A program made the translations under genes and the position numbers. Under the pieces are notes generated by a model. The model was given only the letters and a program-made list of their open reading frames with translations, was not told the origin of the DNA and made no database searches. A stretch of 64,000 nt of DNA, taken from contig NZ_JAFLNM010000004.1 in assembly GCF_017313275.1 (NCBI RefSeq), forward strand, positions 186,001 to 250,000, given 5' to 3'. Every line of letters starts with the position of its first letter. The first letter of the stretch is position 1. This DNA is from Flagellimonas profundi. GTDB taxonomy: Bacteria > Bacteroidota > Bacteroidia > Flavobacteriales > Flavobacteriaceae. This document shows positions 58,828 to 64,000 of this stretch, piece after piece.

Positions 58828-60093
58828 TTATGAGGCAATGGCCTGGGCAGCAATATATGCCCCTGTCCATGCATTTTGAAAGTTGAATCCTCCCGTGATG
58901 GCATCCACATTGATGATTTCACCAGCAAAATAAAGATTCGGATGCAATTTGCTCTCGAAGGTCTTAAAGTTGATTTCTTTTAAGTCTACGCCCCCAGCAG
59001 TAACGAACTCTTCTTTGAAGGTGCTCTTGCCTTCCACCTTAAATGATGAAGCCGTCAATTGTTCGGCCAATGCTTGTAGTTGTCCTTTGTTAATATCCCC
59101 CCATCTTTCATCGGGCGCTATATTTGCAGCTTCCACCAAACGCTTCCACAAGCGTTTGGGAAGTTCTGTTACATTGGTGCGCACAACGGTTTTCTTGGCT
59201 TCCAATTCTTTAACCTTCTTGAGATAGGCCTCCATTGATCCAGTGCTATAATCTGGCAACCAGTTCACTTTTATTCTAAACGAATAATTGAAATCGTGAA
59301 GCATATTCGCTCCCCAAGCGGACAACTTTAAAATAGCTGGGCCGCTCAAGCCCCAATGGGTTATCAAAAGTGGACCATCTGAATAAAGAACTGCCTCATC
59401 TTTTAATTTACTCTTAAGGTTCAGGCTTTTTTTATCGATATGGAATGTTTTTTTTGGCATAACCTCTACAGTAGCATATGTACTTATTCCTTGGATGCCC
59501 TGAATTCTTTTGTCATTGATATTGAAAGTAAACAGGGAGGGCACGGGCGGTACAATTTGATGTCCAAGGGTTTCCAGTTGTTTCCAGATTTTGGGATTGC
59601 TGCCTGTGGCCAATAATAGCTTTTTAGTCTGGTAGTGTTTGTTCATAGTGGTGACTTGCCAGCCCTCATTTAACTTCTTGATGGCCTTTACGGAGCTATT
59701 TTTCAGTACTTGAACCCCTAATCGGTCAGCTTCGCCAACCAAACAATCTATTATGCTTTGTGAAGAATCACTTTTTGGGAACACTCGGCCATCTTCTTCA
59801 ATTTTAAGGGGTACGCCCCGTTCTTCAAAAAAGGCCATGACATCGGTGGGTGCATATTTATGGAAGGGACCCAGCAACTCCTTTTCACCTCTTGGATAGT
59901 TTGTGGCCAAGGTCCTGGGTAAAAACTCGCCATGCGTAACATTGCATCGTCCTCCTCCAGACACCTTTACTTTGGAAAGAACGGTTTTGCCCCGTTCAAA
60001 AATAGCCACCTTCATATCGGGTGAAAGCTCTCCTATCTGAATGGCTGCATAAAATCCTGCTGCACCACCTCCAACTATTATGACGTCGAACAT
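58828..60093 (-). CDS. BaiN/HI0933-family FAD-dependent protein
   Basis: The 421-residue flavoprotein has the amino-terminal FAD loop (VIIVGGGAAGFYAAIQIGE), the HI0933 signature KVKVSGGGRCNVTHGEFLPR, LLITHWGLSGPAILKLSAWG, and a closing GEIINVDAITGGFNFQNAW. BaiN-type enzymes are flavin reductases of debated substrate. Its ATG overlaps the GDPD stop by one base (TAATG), so it is coupled with it. Function here unknown. Confidence 0.88.
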   Translation of the reverse strand: MFDVIIVGGGAAGFYAAIQIGELSPDMKVAIFERGKTVLSKVKVSGGGRCNVTHGEFLPRTLATNYPRGEKELLGPFHKYAPTDVMAFFEERGVPLKIEEDGRVFPKSDSSQSIIDCLVGEADRLGVQVLKNSSVKAIKKLNEGWQVTTMNKHYQTKKLLLATGSNPKIWKQLETLGHQIVPPVPSLFTFNINDKRIQGIQGISTYATVEVMPKKTFHIDKKSLNLKSKLKDEAVLYSDGPLLITHWGLSGPAILKLSAWGANMLHDFNYSFRIKVNWLPDYSTGSMEAYLKKVKELEAKKTVVRTNVTELPKRLWKRLVEAANIAPDERWGDINKGQLQALAEQLTASSFKVEGKSTFKEEFVTAGGVDLKEINFKTFESKLHPNLYFAGEIINVDAITGGFNFQNAWTGAYIAAQAIAS

Positions 60094-60845
60094 TATTTCA
60101 CACGTTCCGGATAATTGGTGATAATACCATCGACCCCAAACTCAATCATTTTTTGAATGTCTTCGGGTTCGTTTACCGTCCATGTGTATACTTTGAATCC
60201 TTCTTTTTGGATTTTTACAGTGTTTTCTTTGGTAAGTGTTTTATAATCGGGGTTTATGGCAACAGCATTGAGTTCCTTGGCTATAGGTAATGCTTCCAAT
60301 GGGTCATCGGAGGTCAGCACTGCTATCTTGATATTCTGGTTATATTCCCTCATTTTTTTTAGCTCGTCCCATTTAAAACTGGAGATTACAAAGTTTTCTG
60401 GGCTCCAACCTCGGCTTTCGATGTAATATGTTATGATGTGGTTGACCTTGTCCGCCGTTCCAGCTCCTTTTAGCTCAATGTTTAAAGCGACTTGATTATT
60501 TACGCGTTTGAGCACACTCTGCAAAACAGGTATTTTATGCCCTCCATCCAACGTAAGTTGCCCAATTTGTGCAATATTGTATTCTTCAATATTACCACCA
60601 GAATTGGAGAGTCTATCTACCGTTTCATCGTGAAAAACAACGATTTCCCCGCTATCTATTTTGAACACATCGATTTCAATCATATCCACCCCAAGCTCCA
60701 TGGCTTTCTCTATGGAAGCCAAAGTATTCTCAGTCTCGTGACCCATGGCACCGCGGTGCCCTATTACCAATGGTTTTGATTTAGTCATTTCGCAACTAGT
60801 TAAAAGTAGAACGGCTCCAAGAGCTATGAGTAAGTTTTTATTCAT
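60093..60845 (-). CDS. Glycerophosphodiester phosphodiesterase lipoprotein
   Basis: I start it at ATG 60845 (250 residues), which yields a clear lipoprotein signal (ALGAVLLLTSC, then EMTKSK). The catalytic motifs are intact: VIGHRGAMGHETENTLASIE and MIEIDVFKIDSGEIVVFHDE (His and Glu/Asp of the GDPD fold), then VALNIELKG and YTWTVNEPEDIQ. It releases glycerol-3-phosphate from deacylated phospholipids, which fits the nearby glpK and glpF. Anchored at the cell surface or periplasm. Confidence 0.9.
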   Translation of the reverse strand: MNKNLLIALGAVLLLTSCEMTKSKPLVIGHRGAMGHETENTLASIEKAMELGVDMIEIDVFKIDSGEIVVFHDETVDRLSNSGGNIEEYNIAQIGQLTLDGGHKIPVLQSVLKRVNNQVALNIELKGAGTADKVNHIITYYIESRGWSPENFVISSFKWDELKKMREYNQNIKIAVLTSDDPLEALPIAKELNAVAINPDYKTLTKENTVKIQKEGFKVYTWTVNEPEDIQKMIEFGVDGIITNYPERVK

Positions 60846-60903
60846 TTTGGATTGGTTTTGAACATTAAAAATACAATTTGACATAGAAACAATTAAAATT
60901 AAT

Positions 60904-62775
60904 TTACTCCTTAACGTTAAAAATATAGGATTGCAAAGGTTCCAACTCAACCTGTATCTGCCCTTGGCCATTGATAATGTTAAGTGTTTTTTGTACCTCC
61001 CCGTACAATGCTTCATCCAAATTGTATTCTCCATCAGACAATTGCCATTTGGAAACAACATCTTCAGGCACTTTTAGATTGAAGTTGTATTGGTTATGGA
61101 CATCAAAATTTGAAACAACAATGAGCTTCTCATTTTCAGACCATCTCACAAATGATAACACTCTATGGTCATAACCTTCGGTATTATCCTTGTTATAAAA
61201 GTGAATCTCCTGGTATTCGCCCATGAGAGCTTCACTATTAATTGTGAAATTCAACAATCGTTTATAAAAATCTCGTAATTTTTTTTCTTCATCGGACAAC
61301 TGCCCGCCATCAAATTCTTTGTTGTTGACCCACCTTTGGTGGTGTGGTACTCCGATGTAATCAAAAATGGAAGTTCTTGTTGGTTTTCCGAAGCCGGCTT
61401 CTTCTGCTCCGGGCTCACCAACTTCTTGTCCAAAATAAATCATGGTTGGCGAGGTGCTAATTGTAGCGGAAACAACCATGGCAGGTTTCCCTAATTGGGC
61501 ATTCCCTACAAAATCAGGACTGGCAATACGCTGCTCGTCATGGTTTTCCAAAAAGTGCAGCATATGGTGTTCTATATCGGCCATTCCTTTTTGCACTACG
61601 GGAATGTGATCCGTCCAACCATACCCTTTCATAATATGTTTGATGCTATCGTAAAGTTCCACCTTATCGTATAGGTAGTCCATTTTTCCTTTATGAATAT
61701 AGTCCCTGTATAAACTAGGATTATATACTTCGGCCAACAGGAAAGCATCGGGGTTTATCATTTTGATATTGGAGTTGAGATAGCTCCAAAACTCAACCGG
61801 CACCATTTCGGCCATGTCAAAACGGAAACCATCCACACCAAAACCCAACCAATATTCGGTGATATCCTTAAACTTGTGCCAAGAGTCAGGAAGCGTTTTA
61901 TCTTTCCAAAACTCGTAGTGGTCCTTATAATTTTTTTGGAGGTATGCTTCGGGCAATTCGTCAAAGTCCTTTGTACCATCAGGGCGAATCCCATAATTGA
62001 TTTTCACTGTTTCATACCAATCGTTAAAACGGGGTTGGGCCAATCGGGAGCCGTTGCCTGTCCATTTGGCGGGAATCTCTTCAAATTTCGAGTCGGCCAA
62101 CCTATTTTCATCTCCTCCCAAGGGTAGGTATCCATCTTCCCACTTGGGCACTTGGAATGCTTCTCCGGGGATGTAATAAAAATTGTTGTTAACATCGTAT
62201 TCCTTGGATGTATCGTCGGAAGCTCCGAAATCCTCCACACCCTCTGGATTTGTCTTTCCTTCATAATTTCTTGCCACATGGTTGGGAACAATATCTATAA
62301 TTACCTTTAGACCTGCATTGTGGGTTCGTTGAATCAGTTGTTTAAATTCTTCCAGCCGTTTTGAAGGGTCTATCGCCAAATCGGGGTTTACATTATAGTA
62401 ATCCTTGACCGCATAAGGTGAACCAGCTCTTCCCTTGACCACATCAGGGTCATCATTGGAGATACCATAAGCGGTATAATCATTTATAACAGCATGGTGC
62501 GGTACTCCTGTGTACCAAATATGGGTAACGCCCAAACCTTTTATTTCGGACAGTGCCTTATCTGAAAAGTCGGCAAATTTGCCCACACCATTTTCCTGGA
62601 TGGTGCCCCATGGTTTGTTAGTAGTATTGGTGTTTCCAAATAGACGTGTGAATACCTGATAGACTACTTCTTTCTTTTTCATAGGTGGGGAATCGGACTT
62701 TTTATCGGGTTTATCTTTACAAGAAATCAGTGCAAAAATAGATAGGAATGAAATAAGACCATAAATTGTTCTCAT
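60904..62775 (-). CDS. Alpha-amylase-family (GH13) lipoprotein
   Basis: The 623-residue product, started at ATG 62775, has a lipoprotein signal (FLSIFALISC, then KDKPDKK). GH13 catalytic features are intact: GVDGFRFDMAEMVPVEFWSY (nucleophile Asp), FLLAEVYNPSLYRD (acid/base Glu) and HFLENHDEQRIAS (transition-state Asp). The substrate-binding VIIDIVPNHVA is also present. A beta-sandwich carboxy-terminal domain follows. It probably degrades starch or a related alpha-glucan at the cell surface. The LacI-type regulator sits directly upstream. Confidence 0.93.
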   Translation of the reverse strand: MRTIYGLISFLSIFALISCKDKPDKKSDSPPMKKKEVVYQVFTRLFGNTNTTNKPWGTIQENGVGKFADFSDKALSEIKGLGVTHIWYTGVPHHAVINDYTAYGISNDDPDVVKGRAGSPYAVKDYYNVNPDLAIDPSKRLEEFKQLIQRTHNAGLKVIIDIVPNHVARNYEGKTNPEGVEDFGASDDTSKEYDVNNNFYYIPGEAFQVPKWEDGYLPLGGDENRLADSKFEEIPAKWTGNGSRLAQPRFNDWYETVKINYGIRPDGTKDFDELPEAYLQKNYKDHYEFWKDKTLPDSWHKFKDITEYWLGFGVDGFRFDMAEMVPVEFWSYLNSNIKMINPDAFLLAEVYNPSLYRDYIHKGKMDYLYDKVELYDSIKHIMKGYGWTDHIPVVQKGMADIEHHMLHFLENHDEQRIASPDFVGNAQLGKPAMVVSATISTSPTMIYFGQEVGEPGAEEAGFGKPTRTSIFDYIGVPHHQRWVNNKEFDGGQLSDEEKKLRDFYKRLLNFTINSEALMGEYQEIHFYNKDNTEGYDHRVLSFVRWSENEKLIVVSNFDVHNQYNFNLKVPEDVVSKWQLSDGEYNLDEALYGEVQKTLNIINGQGQIQVELEPLQSYIFNVKE

Positions 62776-62799
62776 GTCAAAATTGGTTAGTCGACTCAA

Positions 62800-63840
62800 T
62801 CAATGGGCAATAGAGTCTCTGATGACCAAGGTGGGCTCTAATATTTTGGTTTGATAGGTTTCTTCCTCTGCTTCACTTTCCACCTTATCAATAAGCATTT
62901 TAGCAGAAACTTCGCCCATTTTTTCTCCATGTTGGGCCACTACAGTTAAACTGGGGTTGGCATATTTGGACAAAACACCATCCGTAAATCCAATAAATGA
63001 AATGTCTTCAGGAATTTTCAATCCTTTCTCTTGCACCAAACGCATGCTGTACACCGCAAATATTTCATTGACGCACAACACAGCATCTGGTTCGTTGGTA
63101 TTTAAAAACGTTTTTATGGATCCTTCATCCATTTCCATAGAGGGCATCTTCAATATCATGGATTCATCAATGCCGAGACTACTTTCTTCCAGTGCCCTAC
63201 GGTACCCTTTTGTTCGGGCCTTGCTAACACTTAAGTAATCATCGGTCGTGATCAGGGCTATCCTTTTCTTTCCTTGGTCGATGAATTTCTTTGTTGCCTC
63301 GTATGCGCCAAGTTCATCATCTATAATAACCTTGTCACATTCCACCTCATTGGTAATCCTGTCAAAAAGTACTACGGGAATCCCTTGATCGGTAACTTCT
63401 TTTAAATGGTTGTAATCAGCTTTCTGTTGTGTTTCTGAGGAAAGGGACATGATGAACCCATCGATACTTCCATTGGCCAACATTTCCATATTAATGACCT
63501 CTTTATCGAAAGATTCTTCGGATAGACAAACGATAACGTTATAACCACGGGCGTTTGCATATTTTTCAATGCCCCGTATTACTGTTGTAAAAAAATGATG
63601 GACTATATCTGGAATTACGACACCAATATTTTTAGTCCTCTTATTTTTAAGACTAATTGCAATATTGTTGGGTTTATAATTGTAAAGTTTGGCAAAAGCC
63701 TGCACCTTTTCTTTGGTATCCCGGCTAATTTCCTCACTGTTCTTTAGGGCTTTGGAAACTGTTGAAATGGATACCTCTAGTTCTCTGGCTATATCTTTTA
63801 ATGTAATTTTTGCTTTCAATGATGATATTTTAGGGCACAC
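62800..63840 (-). CDS. LacI-family transcriptional regulator of the amylase gene
   Basis: The 346-residue repressor has an amino-terminal helix-turn-helix (ITLKDIARELEVSISTVSKA, then LKNSEEISRDTKEKVQAFAK). A periplasmic-binding-protein-like sensor domain follows (NIGVVIPDIVHHFFTTVIRG, DGFIMSLSSETQQ, and PDAVLCVNEIFAVYSMR). The start codon is GTG 63840; a TTG seven codons later would remove little. It ends 24 bases before the amylase gene on the same strand, so it likely controls it, and possibly a Sus-type locus outside the window. Ligand unknown. Confidence 0.88.
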   Translation of the reverse strand: MCPKISSLKAKITLKDIARELEVSISTVSKALKNSEEISRDTKEKVQAFAKLYNYKPNNIAISLKNKRTKNIGVVIPDIVHHFFTTVIRGIEKYANARGYNVIVCLSEESFDKEVINMEMLANGSIDGFIMSLSSETQQKADYNHLKEVTDQGIPVVLFDRITNEVECDKVIIDDELGAYEATKKFIDQGKKRIALITTDDYLSVSKARTKGYRRALEESSLGIDESMILKMPSMEMDEGSIKTFLNTNEPDAVLCVNEIFAVYSMRLVQEKGLKIPEDISFIGFTDGVLSKYANPSLTVVAQHGEKMGEVSAKMLIDKVESEAEEETYQTKILEPTLVIRDSIAH

Positions 63841-64000
63841 TAATTCCGCTGTGGAAATTACTCAATAAAGATCCAAGGGTGCGCACAAATTACATTTTTT
63901 AACAAAACGGGTATGAAAATTTGAAAAACCTTCTTTCGGTTAAGAATGCATTTCAAAAAATAAAATCCTTATATTAGTCCTTATTATTGTTAAATTCTTA
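63841..64000. other. AT-rich region upstream of the LacI-type gene
   Basis: The last 160 bases contain no supportable gene. The region is AT-rich and must hold the promoter of the regulator. No clear TAnnTTTG element or operator was identified. Confidence 0.4.

Overview
The window looks like chromosomal DNA of a marine member of the Flavobacteriaceae (Bacteroidota), possibly a Muricauda/Flagellimonas-type organism; the genus is an inference from gene content. Supporting signs are Bacteroidota-type promoters (TTG, about 20 bases, TAnnTTTG) at several genes, little use of Shine-Dalgarno sequences, the coaX/outer-membrane-protein/TPR/lptC locus, an N-acylornithine carbamoyltransferase arginine pathway, a mevalonate pathway, and many lipoproteins and periplasmic hydrolases. 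No CRISPR array, rRNA operon or insertion sequence was seen.

Layout. 1-6010 (minus strand) is an envelope block: coaX, an outer membrane barrel, a TPR protein, lptC, a 67-residue membrane protein, a CBS/CorC transporter-like protein and the start of a PpiD/SurA-type isomerase. A tRNA-Phe with promoter and terminator lies at 6113-6188. Downstream of it, 6240-9760 is an AT-rich accessory stretch of unfamiliar genes: a small protein, a DUF6338-like membrane protein, a helical orphan, a frameshifted DUF4468-like secreted protein, and an XRE regulator with palindromic operators. 9801-17160 holds an AraC regulator, a degenerate SRAP protein, DUF1328 and acidic lipoprotein genes, cardiolipin synthase, a small barrel, a zinc protease and a GH3-type amido synthetase. 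18535-24059 has an atypical pyruvate kinase, a GH32 fructan hydrolase and a hybrid CHASE histidine kinase.

24250-26638 is a three-gene arsenosugar-type operon (glycosyltransferase, purine nucleoside phosphorylase, ArsM). It faces a tandem pair of N-acetylmuramoyl-alanine amidases, one apparently catalytically dead, followed by a GH113-like hydrolase. 29833-36426 joins a flavoprotein, a polyferredoxin-like membrane protein and three glycosyltransferases.

36434-46304 is the most notable region: a complete arginine operon (GNAT synthase, argG, argC, proC, argD, argF', an SDR gene, argB, argE, argH). It is preceded by a 27-codon leader peptide with four consecutive arginine codons and by alternative RNA hairpins. 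This looks like a ribosome-mediated arginine attenuator.

46355-51308 holds an M1 peptidase, a DUF5694 protein and a DUF5916 protein. 51412-55967 carries an rRNA pseudouridine synthase, a UbiA prenyltransferase, mevalonate-pathway genes and tspO. 56564-60845 is glycerol-related (glpK, glpF, a GDPD lipoprotein). 60904-63840 is an alpha-amylase lipoprotein with a LacI-type regulator.

Gene functions are assigned from motifs read by eye; no database search was possible.
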